64,000 nucleotides of DNA from Chrysogorgia sp. JL179-B06 (Eukaryota > Cnidaria > Anthozoa > Scleralcyonacea > Chrysogorgiidae): the NCBI GenBank assembly GCA_035772405.1, contig JAYKKM010000263.1, forward strand, positions 3,382,001 to 3,446,000, in the 5' to 3' direction. Shown here piece by piece: positions 28,275 to 34,947 of the stretch (the first letter of the stretch is position 1; each line of letters begins with the position of its first letter). The notes under the pieces were generated by a model. It made no database searches and was not told where the DNA came from. It saw only the letters and a list, made by a program, of their open reading frames with translations. Made by a program: the position numbers and the translations under genes.

Positions 28275-28511
28275 ATGGAGGACGTGGGCGAAAATGCTGT
28301 TCACTTCTCACGAGAGAGACTTGTGGAGTTGTTGGTGAGAGAGAGGAGAGCAAGAAGACTAGCCATTGGGAAAGGGTTAGCCACCAAGGAGAAAATGGAC
28401 AAGCTGAGCGACAAACTAGCCACTACGAGAGCAGAGGTCGCCGATCACAACAGACGAATTGGTTGGTTCGAACAAGAGTTGGCAAAATTTCCACCATCAC
28501 CAACTCTATGA
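28275..28511 (+). CDS. small charged coiled-coil protein (78 aa)
   Basis: The frame opens further upstream into the AT-rich inverted repeat, which is unlikely to be coding. The ATG at 28275 gives a compact protein starting MEDVGENAVHFSRERLVELL, followed by an Arg-rich segment and a heptad-like helix. Unlike most genes in the element, no AATAAA block precedes this ATG, so the start is uncertain. Confidence 0.45.
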   Translation: MEDVGENAVHFSRERLVELLVRERRARRLAIGKGLATKEKMDKLSDKLATTRAEVADHNRRIGWFEQELAKFPPSPTL

Positions 28512-28737
28512 AGAGACCGAAAGCCGTTGTCATGTTGAGACACGCTTGTTGGGAGTAAAACATTTAATCCAAAACGTTCTGGGTTGTTCTCACCTTTAGA
28601 GACAGCCCTAACTTTTTTTAAAAAAAGTCTTGTACACAAAAATATATTTTTCAAAAAACTCAGTTGTGGTTCGTTTAATGTGTTCACAAGTACTCGATAG
28701 TAAGAAAAAACAAATTACGCTTTTTTTCATAAATAAA

Positions 28738-29898
28738 ATGGCAGAAGGTGAAGACGTTTTCGAGATGGAAGAAAGGTTTCCAGAATACGACAACTTAGAC
28801 AACGAAGATCTCGACACAACTCTCGTCGATCTTAACGATCGGTTGTTGACAGATGAAGACCCATTACTCGCCGAGAGGATTACGTACATCAACCGTCTTC
28901 TTTTAGCCGAAACAGATTTCGGAGGTGACATAGGAGGTGATGTAGCGAACGACGTGTTTGCACAAATAGACAAATACGTACAAGACTCTCGCGAAGGTCA
29001 AAAACTTAATCCTTTCTCAGAGAGTGTCATAGAACTTAGAAATAGAACTACTGTGAAAGATGGTAAAGTCTTTTTCAAAGAAAAACTTAAAAATGGCGGG
29101 TACTCCTCCGTCGAAAAAATAGTTTTGAATAACGTAGACGGATCGTATGCGAGAAACATAGCAAAAAGAAACTCAAACGCCGTGTCACAATTCGATAAAC
29201 TCATTAACTCTGCAATAAGTGAAACCAACACAGCCTCTAATCTACCTATGATTCCTGTCGTAGATCAGGTGACAATACCAGACGATGTTCTTGGTCGACT
29301 GAGTGAAGAAGATCAGCGTGTAGTTAACGGTGTACTTCGTCCATCTACTACAATCTTACCTGAAAGCAGAGTCGGTGGACGAGGAGCTATTCAACTTATG
29401 GTTGACGAGTTTCGAGAGAGAAGTGTTGAGATTCGTGCAAAAATTCTCGACAGCGACTCAGACACAGCGGTGAGACTTACTCAAGAGTCTACCGACATAG
29501 ACACGGTAGTAGACGCCTTCGAACAACAACGAATTATAGAGGAGACACGTGGTGAGCAAGAGAAAGATGTAACCCGACTTGAGAAAGTGAAAGAATGGGT
29601 TAAAAAGAATATGCTCGGTATGTCTGCGTTAGGTATTGCTGTTGCAGGACTAATTACGACTATCATAGTTGGAATGAGAACGGTGATCACAAAAGGAGCG
29701 AAAGCAGGGCTATCGTTCGCAAAAACGGTTAAGAATTTAATTATGAAAATGGGTCCATGGGCTGTAGGAGTCGCTAATTTCATTTACACTATATTAAAAG
29801 CTGGTGCAAGCGGATTAGCATTTTTAGCGAAAAACCTGTGGCTATTGGTTGTTCTAATCATTTGGGTTGCGAACGAATATCGAAAATCTAGGAAATGA
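28738..29898 (+). CDS. 386-aa protein with hydrophobic C-terminal region, unknown
   Basis: ATG at 28738 is preceded by CATAAATAAA; the open frame upstream lacks that block. Residues 1-60 are very acidic (EDVFEMEERFPEYDNLDNED). The middle is soluble and mixed. The last ~100 residues carry three hydrophobic segments (SALGIAVAGLITTIIVGMRT, WAVGVANFIYTILKAGA, LWLLVVLIIWVANEY) separated by basic helices (KGAKAGLSFAKTVKNLIMK). The arrangement suggests a membrane-active or minor virion protein. No homologue recognised with certainty. Confidence 0.65.
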   Translation: MAEGEDVFEMEERFPEYDNLDNEDLDTTLVDLNDRLLTDEDPLLAERITYINRLLLAETDFGGDIGGDVANDVFAQIDKYVQDSREGQKLNPFSESVIELRNRTTVKDGKVFFKEKLKNGGYSSVEKIVLNNVDGSYARNIAKRNSNAVSQFDKLINSAISETNTASNLPMIPVVDQVTIPDDVLGRLSEEDQRVVNGVLRPSTTILPESRVGGRGAIQLMVDEFRERSVEIRAKILDSDSDTAVRLTQESTDIDTVVDAFEQQRIIEETRGEQEKDVTRLEKVKEWVKKNMLGMSALGIAVAGLITTIIVGMRTVITKGAKAGLSFAKTVKNLIMKMGPWAVGVANFIYTILKAGASGLAFLAKNLWLLVVLIIWVANEYRKSRK

Positions 29899-29935
29899 AT
29901 CGATTTTGAGACGGAAATAATTTAAACAGTGATAA

Positions 29936-30463
29936 ATGAGTACGAGCGGTAAAATTTATATGATCTACAACACGGTGGACGATGACACTTATATTGGCTA
30001 CACATTCAAAACTATCGAGCGAAGACTTAGAATCCATAAAAGTGAATGTCGGTATTTGTATAAACGAGGTAAGCTCACACGTGATCTCCACAAAAAGATG
30101 ATTGAAGTTGGTTTCGACGCGATACGAATACTAACACTACGTGACGTGATGGTATACACGCGACAACAGATTGAAGACATTGAGGGGTTTCATATCTATC
30201 ACATTCAGCCCACACTGAACGACAAAAAGAGAGGTGAGTTCTATCGTGTAGGCGGTGTGTTCGACAAAGTAGGATACGGAAAAGCGTACCATCAAGATAA
30301 TAGAGAGAAGACTCTGTTGAGGTGGAGAGAGAGAGTCTTCTGCGAGTGTGGTGTGGAGGTGTGTTACGACTACATGACGAGACATAAGAAAAGACATACC
30401 CACAAAATAGCAATGCTACGAAAACTATTCCAAACGTACATCAACAAAAACCTTGTCGACTAA
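29936..30463 (+). CDS. GIY-YIG nuclease with C-terminal Cys/His finger
   Basis: 175 residues, ATG directly after GTGATAA. The core reads KIYMIYN...TYIGYT (GIY-YIG strands, residues 6-23), ERRLRIHK (conserved Arg), and a Glu in QQIEDIEGFHIYHI (80 or 83) at the catalytic position. The tail has CECGVEVCYDYMTRHKKRH, a Cys/His finger that could bind zinc and DNA. In Polintons a free-standing nuclease could nick DNA for replication or compete with other elements. Frame intact. Confidence 0.85.
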   Translation: MSTSGKIYMIYNTVDDDTYIGYTFKTIERRLRIHKSECRYLYKRGKLTRDLHKKMIEVGFDAIRILTLRDVMVYTRQQIEDIEGFHIYHIQPTLNDKKRGEFYRVGGVFDKVGYGKAYHQDNREKTLLRWRERVFCECGVEVCYDYMTRHKKRHTHKIAMLRKLFQTYINKNLVD

Positions 30464-30478
30464 AACCATATAGAAAAT

Positions 30479-30502
30479 TTTTCTAACTCACAAGTTAGAA
30501 AA
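30479..30502 (+). terminator. 3'-end hairpin after the GIY-YIG gene
   Basis: Perfect 10-bp stem TTTTCTAACT / AGTTAGAAAA with loop CACA, 15 bp past the stop at 30463. Its last bases merge into the AATAAAAG block of the next small gene. Confidence 0.75.
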
Positions 30503-30510
30503 TAAAAGAT

Positions 30511-30657
30511 ATGTGTATTACTCAACTATTTAGATCAGTCAAAGAATATCTGTTTCCAAGAAAAACACACCCAAAACCTGACGACGAATTCAAACTAATA
30601 GAACTTGACTCATCTCCACCACGACGACAACACGTTGGTATAGACACTGTCTTTTAG
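30511..30657 (+). CDS. very small protein (48 aa), unknown
   Basis: 48 residues starting MCITQLFRSVKEYLFPRK, with a basic N-terminal amphipathic helix and a polar tail (DSSPPRRQHVGIDTVF). The ATG follows AAAATAAAAGAT and the preceding hairpin; the next gene (capsid) begins 25 bp after its stop. Position between two clear genes with a proper start block makes it likely real. Confidence 0.6.
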   Translation: MCITQLFRSVKEYLFPRKTHPKPDDEFKLIELDSSPPRRQHVGIDTVF

Positions 30658-30681
30658 AGAGAAAAAAAAACACCTTAATAA

Positions 30682-31908
30682 ATGAGTAGTAACAAAGACT
30701 TAAGTCCTCATGCAAAGAAATCTAACATGTCCACAATCGTGGGACCGCGTACACGTCACGTCGTGACGATGAATCCTAACAAGGCTAATCCTAACGAAAC
30801 ACTCTACGTCAACATTCCCAAACTGAAGCCAGACTCGTGTCTCGTTCCAGGAAGTCTACACATCCTATTTGACTTTAAGAATGTCAACGCTAAAAGTTGG
30901 TTTTTGAATAACTTGTCTAAACTTCTACAAAGTCAACTGACTGTTAAAATGGCTGGAGAAGTCGCTTACGATAACGTAGGTGAATCTGCCATCGCCGTTT
31001 ACAAAGACTTGTGGAAAACTGAGAAGGAACGAGACGAGATGATGGAACTCGGCGTCGCAGGAGAAAACTTGCGAAAACTCATCTCTAAAGACGACAGTGG
31101 AGCTGCGAGTGGAGACACCGGAAAAGTTTCCGATGCACTAGTGTACAGTGTTTTTGGAACAAAACAAAAAATATCTCTCGACAAAATTTTGGGAGATTCC
31201 GGGTTATACGCTCCGTATAACATGAGCAATAACCTCCAGTTTCTTATCAAACTACCCGCAGCTAGCGATATCATGATCGCACAATCTGGTAGTGCTGTTG
31301 GAGGGTACTCTCTAGAAAATCTAGAACTGGAGTATGAGACCATCGATAATATCGATCTCGCAAGCGAGATTACAAGTCTCTACATGATTGGAAGGTCACT
31401 ACCGTACGAGCACGTCACGCTTATGAAAAAGAGTCCGTGGGGAAAAGGTGAAACCTTGATTAACGAAAACGTTAACTTACCACGAAAGAGCATGAAAGCC
31501 GTGGTGTTGTTATTCACCAAAGCCGCGATCACCGACTCTGAAGAGTTCGTCTATCCTAATATCGACAACGTTAAAGTCACTATCGAAGGTGTTCCTAACG
31601 AAGTCTATAGTCAAGGAATACCCAAGTCAAGGTACTTCTCTGAAGCCGAACGTCTATTTGGTCAAACTGATCAAAGCGTGACACACAGGGAGTTTTACAA
31701 AAATAGTTTCGCGTTGGCAATAGATTTGCGAAGCACTCGAGATCAAAAAGTACACGGATCCGGAAAGAAAATTATGAACACGCAGAGTGGAATCTTGCTG
31801 GAAATCACAAAACGTGTTACGACCACCGACTTGATATGTCACATATTTGTGTTATCAGACGCGTTGTTAAGTATCACATCAGGAAACTTGAAAAGTATTC
31901 ACTACTAG
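30682..31908 (+). CDS. MCP: major capsid protein (probable double jelly-roll)
   Basis: 408 residues, ATG after CTTAATAA. Beta-rich. The N-terminus (TRHVVTMNPNKANPNETLYV, then KPDSCLVPGSLHILFDF) and the internal blocks LYAPYNMSNNLQFLIKLP and SLENLELEYETID match a family repeatedly found in cnidarian and other invertebrate Polinton-type elements that I take to be the capsid shell protein. It is shorter than the common ~500-600 residue form. It is followed by a hairpin and the packaging ATPase, the usual morphogenesis neighbour. Frame intact. A relic of the same family lies at 42706-42915. Confidence 0.7.
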   Translation: MSSNKDLSPHAKKSNMSTIVGPRTRHVVTMNPNKANPNETLYVNIPKLKPDSCLVPGSLHILFDFKNVNAKSWFLNNLSKLLQSQLTVKMAGEVAYDNVGESAIAVYKDLWKTEKERDEMMELGVAGENLRKLISKDDSGAASGDTGKVSDALVYSVFGTKQKISLDKILGDSGLYAPYNMSNNLQFLIKLPAASDIMIAQSGSAVGGYSLENLELEYETIDNIDLASEITSLYMIGRSLPYEHVTLMKKSPWGKGETLINENVNLPRKSMKAVVLLFTKAAITDSEEFVYPNIDNVKVTIEGVPNEVYSQGIPKSRYFSEAERLFGQTDQSVTHREFYKNSFALAIDLRSTRDQKVHGSGKKIMNTQSGILLEITKRVTTTDLICHIFVLSDALLSITSGNLKSIHY

Positions 31909-31927
31909 AAACTAGAACTAACATATG

Positions 31928-31955
31928 TTTTCTTATACTTCAAAGTATAAGAAAA
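31928..31955 (+). terminator. 3'-end hairpin after the capsid gene
   Basis: Perfect 13-bp stem TTTTCTTATACTT / AAGTATAAGAAAA with loop CA, 20 bp past the stop at 31908. The terminal AAAA continues into AAAATAAAAG, the start block of the ATPase. Confidence 0.8.
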
Positions 31956-31961
31956 TAAAAG

Positions 31962-32561
31962 ATGGATATCCCATTTAACATGTTAATCGTAGGTCCAACC
32001 TATTGTGGAAAGACTTACTACCTACTAGAAATGTTAGAAAAAAAATACAAAAATGTTTTTGACTATATTGTTCTACTATGTCCAACTATACTATGGAATA
32101 CAACGTACCATACATGGAAATATTATCATGACAATGACTTCGTTGTACTTCCTGTCGAACAAGATAATGTCAACGCAATGCTGAAACACGTTGTCGAGGT
32201 GTACACTGACACGAAGACACTCATTATTCTCGACGACTGTGCAAGTGGACAAGACGTGAAAAACAGAACAAGTGAACTTGTGAAGTTAGGTTATTCTGGT
32301 CGACATTACGGACTATCTACTATTGTTCTAACACAGCAGATGACGAGTATTGCAAAACCTTATCGAGAGAACATCTCGAAAATAACAAGTTTTCATAACA
32401 CGAACAAGAAAGATATGATAGAACTCATCAACGACTATTTGAACGGCGTTTCTAAAGAAGACGTGATATGTATCACAAAAGAATTAAGAGAAAAGAAACA
32501 TACATGTTTAGAAATAAATCTTAGACATCCTTATGGATATGAAGTTATCTCTCCTAAATAA
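31962..32561 (+). CDS. ATP: DNA-packaging ATPase (FtsK/HerA, A32-like)
   Basis: 199 residues. Walker A GPTYCGKT (11-18), Walker B LIILDD (87-92), and a later polar motif VLTQQMTSI typical of the HerA/FtsK sensor region. Pumps the genome into capsids in related viruses. It lies directly after the capsid gene. Its stop codon TAA is part of the AATAAAGAG block of the following gene. No frame break; length typical for Polinton ATPases. Confidence 0.93.
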   Translation: MDIPFNMLIVGPTYCGKTYYLLEMLEKKYKNVFDYIVLLCPTILWNTTYHTWKYYHDNDFVVLPVEQDNVNAMLKHVVEVYTDTKTLIILDDCASGQDVKNRTSELVKLGYSGRHYGLSTIVLTQQMTSIAKPYRENISKITSFHNTNKKDMIELINDYLNGVSKEDVICITKELREKKHTCLEINLRHPYGYEVISPK

Positions 32562-32565
32562 AGAG

Positions 32566-33057
32566 ATGAATCCAGAAGACTTAATTAATTCTGCGAAAGA
32601 GCAACCAGAACCCGCGACAAATCCTGATAATCCTGAAGAACTCGCAAAAGAAGTGGATAGGAAGAGAGACGAACTTTTACTTTTAGCGAGTGATGGCGAA
32701 ATTAAAAAGACTGAAGCGTACATTCGAAAAGCCAATGTGAAAACCATACTAAAGTTATACGCTGAATACGAAGCTGAAGTGCGAGAGAAAAGCACGGTGT
32801 TTTTATGCGATATGTTTTTAGCGAAATTTGCGATGTTGATGGGTGGTTTAGATGCCGTTGAAAAACCAGATGAGATGGAGAAGGAACTTAAAAGAGACCC
32901 ATATCTTAACAAAGATTTGAAAAGTATCATGTCAAGACTAACACCCTTGATTCCATTTCTTGGATTGTTATCAGGTGGACTTACCGTAGGGAAACATATG
33001 TATAGCCATACGAAAGGTGAGAAAAAAACAGAAGATGAGGGAAGTAAAAAGACATGA
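32566..33057 (+). CDS. 163-aa protein with hydrophobic C-terminal segment, unknown
   Basis: Start at 32566 (MNPEDLINSAKEQPEPATNP) preceded by CCTAAATAAAGAG; an in-frame upstream ATG lies inside the ATPase gene. The middle is helical and charged (EVDRKRDELLLLASDGEI...IRKANVKTILKLYAEYEAEV). A hydrophobic stretch (LTPLIPFLGLLSGGLTVG) lies near the end, then a Lys/Glu tail. Possible scaffolding or minor capsid protein by position next to the ATPase; unproven. Confidence 0.65.
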   Translation: MNPEDLINSAKEQPEPATNPDNPEELAKEVDRKRDELLLLASDGEIKKTEAYIRKANVKTILKLYAEYEAEVREKSTVFLCDMFLAKFAMLMGGLDAVEKPDEMEKELKRDPYLNKDLKSIMSRLTPLIPFLGLLSGGLTVGKHMYSHTKGEKKTEDEGSKKT

Positions 33058-33065
33058 ATTAAAAA

Positions 33066-33716
33066 ATGGAAAACTATCCGCATACATTTAGAGTTCCTAC
33101 AGAGACGAGACGACTAGAACGGTTTCAAAGATTTTTCTACAAGTTCATACACGCACAAGATGAAGAACTCCCAAAAATCATATGGGAAAAACTAAACAAA
33201 AACACGTCTACGAGAACAGAAGTTCAACACGCATTGAAAAAACTAGGATTGGAAAAATATTCGTTTGCAGTTCTCACACAACTACAACCTAAGATAGATC
33301 TGGAATACCACTTGTTACTATCAAGAGACTTTTTGATCATAGATTATTTCACAGAACAAAAGGTAAGTTTGAAATCTTTACTTTTCAAACTACTCGAACA
33401 CTATGGTGAAAACATGGATAGAGAACGTTTTGGTATCGCAGAAGAAGGATACGCTTTTCATTTGACGTACACGAAACACTTCACTGAAGAATGGGAAGAC
33501 TATGAACACTACGAAAAAAGAATTCGTGACGACGTTGATAAAAAATGGGATGATTATCACTACAGTCAAGGAGAAGGTGAAAGATTCAAAGACGACGCGT
33601 ATATCGAAAGACGACGTGTTAGAAGAATTAAACTAGAGAAAGACTACGAGACCATGGAGAAAGACGAGTCGCTAAGAAAAAGATATGTTCGTTATTTGGA
33701 TTGGTGTTTTACATGA
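33066..33716 (+). CDS. 216-aa protein with basic helical tail, unknown
   Basis: Begins MENYPHTFRVPTETRRLERF and follows GAATTAAAAA. An all-alpha character is suggested: RRLERFQRFFYKFIHA, then KSLLFKLLEHYGE. The last ~60 residues are dominated by Asp/Glu-Lys/Arg pairs (YIERRRVRRIKLEKDYETM). No catalytic motif seen. It closes the plus-strand morphogenesis block and is followed by a shared hairpin. Confidence 0.65.
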   Translation: MENYPHTFRVPTETRRLERFQRFFYKFIHAQDEELPKIIWEKLNKNTSTRTEVQHALKKLGLEKYSFAVLTQLQPKIDLEYHLLLSRDFLIIDYFTEQKVSLKSLLFKLLEHYGENMDRERFGIAEEGYAFHLTYTKHFTEEWEDYEHYEKRIRDDVDKKWDDYHYSQGEGERFKDDAYIERRRVRRIKLEKDYETMEKDESLRKRYVRYLDWCFT

Positions 33717-33723
33717 AACTCTA

Positions 33724-33751
33724 TTTTCGTAATCTAAACAGATTACGAAAA
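33724..33751. terminator. shared 3'-end hairpin between convergent genes
   Basis: Perfect 12-bp stem TTTTCGTAATCT / AGATTACGAAAA with loop AAAC, between the stop at 33716 (plus) and the stop at 33762 (minus). Confidence 0.8.
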
Positions 33752-33761
33752 AAAAAAAATC

Positions 33762-33992
33762 TTATTCTTGTGTTAGTGGTAGATCTGTCGTCTCTATAGG
33801 TAGTACCGTTGTTGCAACACGTTCATATTTTTTAACGCGTGTTGTCGCAAACGCTATTTGAAAATTTCCTTCTAACCCATCATTTCCACGTGACACCTGA
33901 ATACCGGTGAGAAGCTTTTTCCTCACGTCTGTGTTCTCATTGAAAAGATCTCCATTATGTTGAATTTGTAATTTACTTGGTTTACATCCCAT
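33762..33992 (-). CDS. small protein with N-myristoylation signature
   Basis: 76 residues starting MGCKPSK: Gly2 and Ser6 fit an N-myristoylation site and Cys3 could be palmitoylated. The rest is soluble (LQIQHNGDLFNENTDVRKKL) with no transmembrane stretch. Start preceded by CCAAATAAAA. A lipid-anchored small protein in the same element as several membrane proteins points to membrane wrapping or host-membrane association; inference. It starts 3 bp after the stop of the neighbouring gene. Confidence 0.7.
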   Translation of the reverse strand: MGCKPSKLQIQHNGDLFNENTDVRKKLLTGIQVSRGNDGLEGNFQIAFATTRVKKYERVATTVLPIETTDLPLTQE

Positions 33993-33994
33993 TT

Positions 33995-34174
33995 TTATTT
34001 GGCGTTGTATAATGCGCGTTGTATCCTATCGTCATACATAACAAAACCAATAAGACTCTCTAGATCTCTCTCCGTGAACCCTGTGACCTTCTCACAATAA
34101 GCCTTAACCAAACATCTCTCTCGATGTGATAAGTCGGACTCATTGATAATTTTTGAGAAATTCACGCTTACCAT
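33995..34174 (-). CDS. small helical protein (59 aa), unknown
   Basis: The frame continues upstream into the subterminal repeats, but the ATG at 34172-34174 (MVSVNFSKIINESDLSHRER) follows GAAATAAAAAAA and is the better start. Two to three short helices with paired Cys/Lys; no motif. It is the outermost gene on the right side. Confidence 0.55.
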   Translation of the reverse strand: MVSVNFSKIINESDLSHRERCLVKAYCEKVTGFTERDLESLIGFVMYDDRIQRALYNAK

Positions 34175-34494
34175 TTTTTTTATTTCAGAGGAAAAAAAAA
34201 ACAACATGACGTCATCTTGGAAAATAATTTTGACGAACACGTGGCGACGCCATGTTGGAATATTTTTTTTTTTTTGGAACATGTTCGGAAAGTGTTCGGC
34301 GACGCCATCTTGGAAAACGTAGTCGGGACGCAGTCGGGAAACATCGTTCGGGACGCCATCTTGGAAAACGTAGTCGGGACATGTTCGGTGGATGACGTCA
34401 TCTTAGATTTTGGTGGCGGCCATGTTGGAATTTTTTTTTTTTTTTTTGAAACACGTGACGAACACGTGGCGACGCCATCTTGGAAAACGTAGTC
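34175..34494. other. Polinton right subterminal region with reiterated words
   Basis: GACGCCATCTTGGAAAACG recurs at about 34309, 34350 and 34471; GTAGTCGGGA and GTTCGG words recur between. Poly-T runs lie at about 34262 and 34432. No gene. Related to the words in the left subterminal region but not in the same order. Confidence 0.7.
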
Positions 34495-34614
34495 GGGAAA
34501 CATCGTTCGGGACGTAGAGTTAACACTGTTGTGGGAGGGGTTGAGGGTACGAACCCAGGTGCGGCACGAACCCACTTTCTCGAAATGGGGTGAAACCCGC
34601 ACTTTCCTACTACT
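34495..34614 (-). repeat. Polinton right terminal inverted repeat
   Basis: Reverse complement of 16150-16270 with about four transition differences; ends CACTTTCCTACTACT. Confidence 0.95.
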
Positions 34615-34620
34615 CTCTTG
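34615..34620 (+). repeat. Polinton target-site duplication, right copy (CTCTTG)
   Basis: Exact copy of 16144-16149 directly after the right TIR. Confidence 0.97.
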
Positions 34621-34780
34621 CCTTAATCGGAACCTTGTCCACATCCGACACAATCACCCACTATATAATCTTTCATACAGTACATAAAATTTATTTTAAT
34701 GCATATACACTGCGTGTATTATAAACATACACTAAACTACGGTGCATGTGTCTTATGGATGGAATCATTGTTTCTTGCAG

Positions 34781-34947
34781 ATCACGAGTCCATCACAACG
34801 CTGCAAGGTGTTCTTGTTTTTGCAATTGGAGCAGACGAGCCACCACCATTGGGTTTTGATAAAAAACCCAGTATAGAATTCACGATAGGGAAATTTCCAA
34901 GGGCAAACACATGCGGGATGACTCTCTATCGTCCACTACTTCCTAAT
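34781..34947 (+). pseudogene. HECT C-lobe exon (downstream of Polinton insertion)
   Basis: A 167-nt exon bounded by acceptor TTTCTTGCAG and donor GTGAGA. It encodes LQGVLVFAIGADEPPPLGFD, then KFPRANTCGMTLYRPLLPN. The Cys in NTCGMTL matches the ubiquitin-accepting Cys of HECT C-lobes (usually xTCxxxLxLP). It continues the gene broken at 15949; the whole Polinton sits in the intron between. The exon itself is intact although upstream parts have frame errors, so the gene as a whole is a relic. Confidence 0.75.

Larger units (their letters stand above)
16150..34614. mobile_element. complete Polinton/Maverick element (18,465 bp)
   Basis: Bounded by inverted repeats beginning AGTAGTAGGAAAGTGCGGG and by perfect 6-bp duplications. 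It carries the Polinton hallmark set: family B DNA polymerase, retroviral-type integrase with chromodomain, packaging ATPase, and capsid-type proteins, plus about 18 smaller genes on both strands with almost no spacing and no introns visible. Gene blocks: minus strand 16.5-22.6 kb (polymerase, ssDNA-binding-type), plus strand 22.6-23.96 kb (small membrane proteins), minus strand 24.0-26.16 kb (spike and membrane-anchored protein), plus strand 26.18-33.7 kb (penton, integrase, nuclease, capsid, ATPase), minus strand 33.76-34.17 kb. All main frames are open, and the TIRs differ by only a few transitions, so the copy appears young. It lies in an intron of a decaying HECT gene. Confidence 0.97.

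Noticed and set aside
20628..33751. Hairpins as bacterial rho-independent terminators (and the element as a prophage)
   Set aside because: The stems are AT-rich and flanked by T and A on opposite sides, the genes lack Shine-Dalgarno sequences, and the flanking DNA has spliceosomal introns; the resemblance to giant-virus 3'-end hairpins fits better.
34217..34492. Coding frame across the right Polinton subterminal region
   Set aside because: The open frame follows reiterated noncoding words and poly-T runs; it lacks a start block and any motif.
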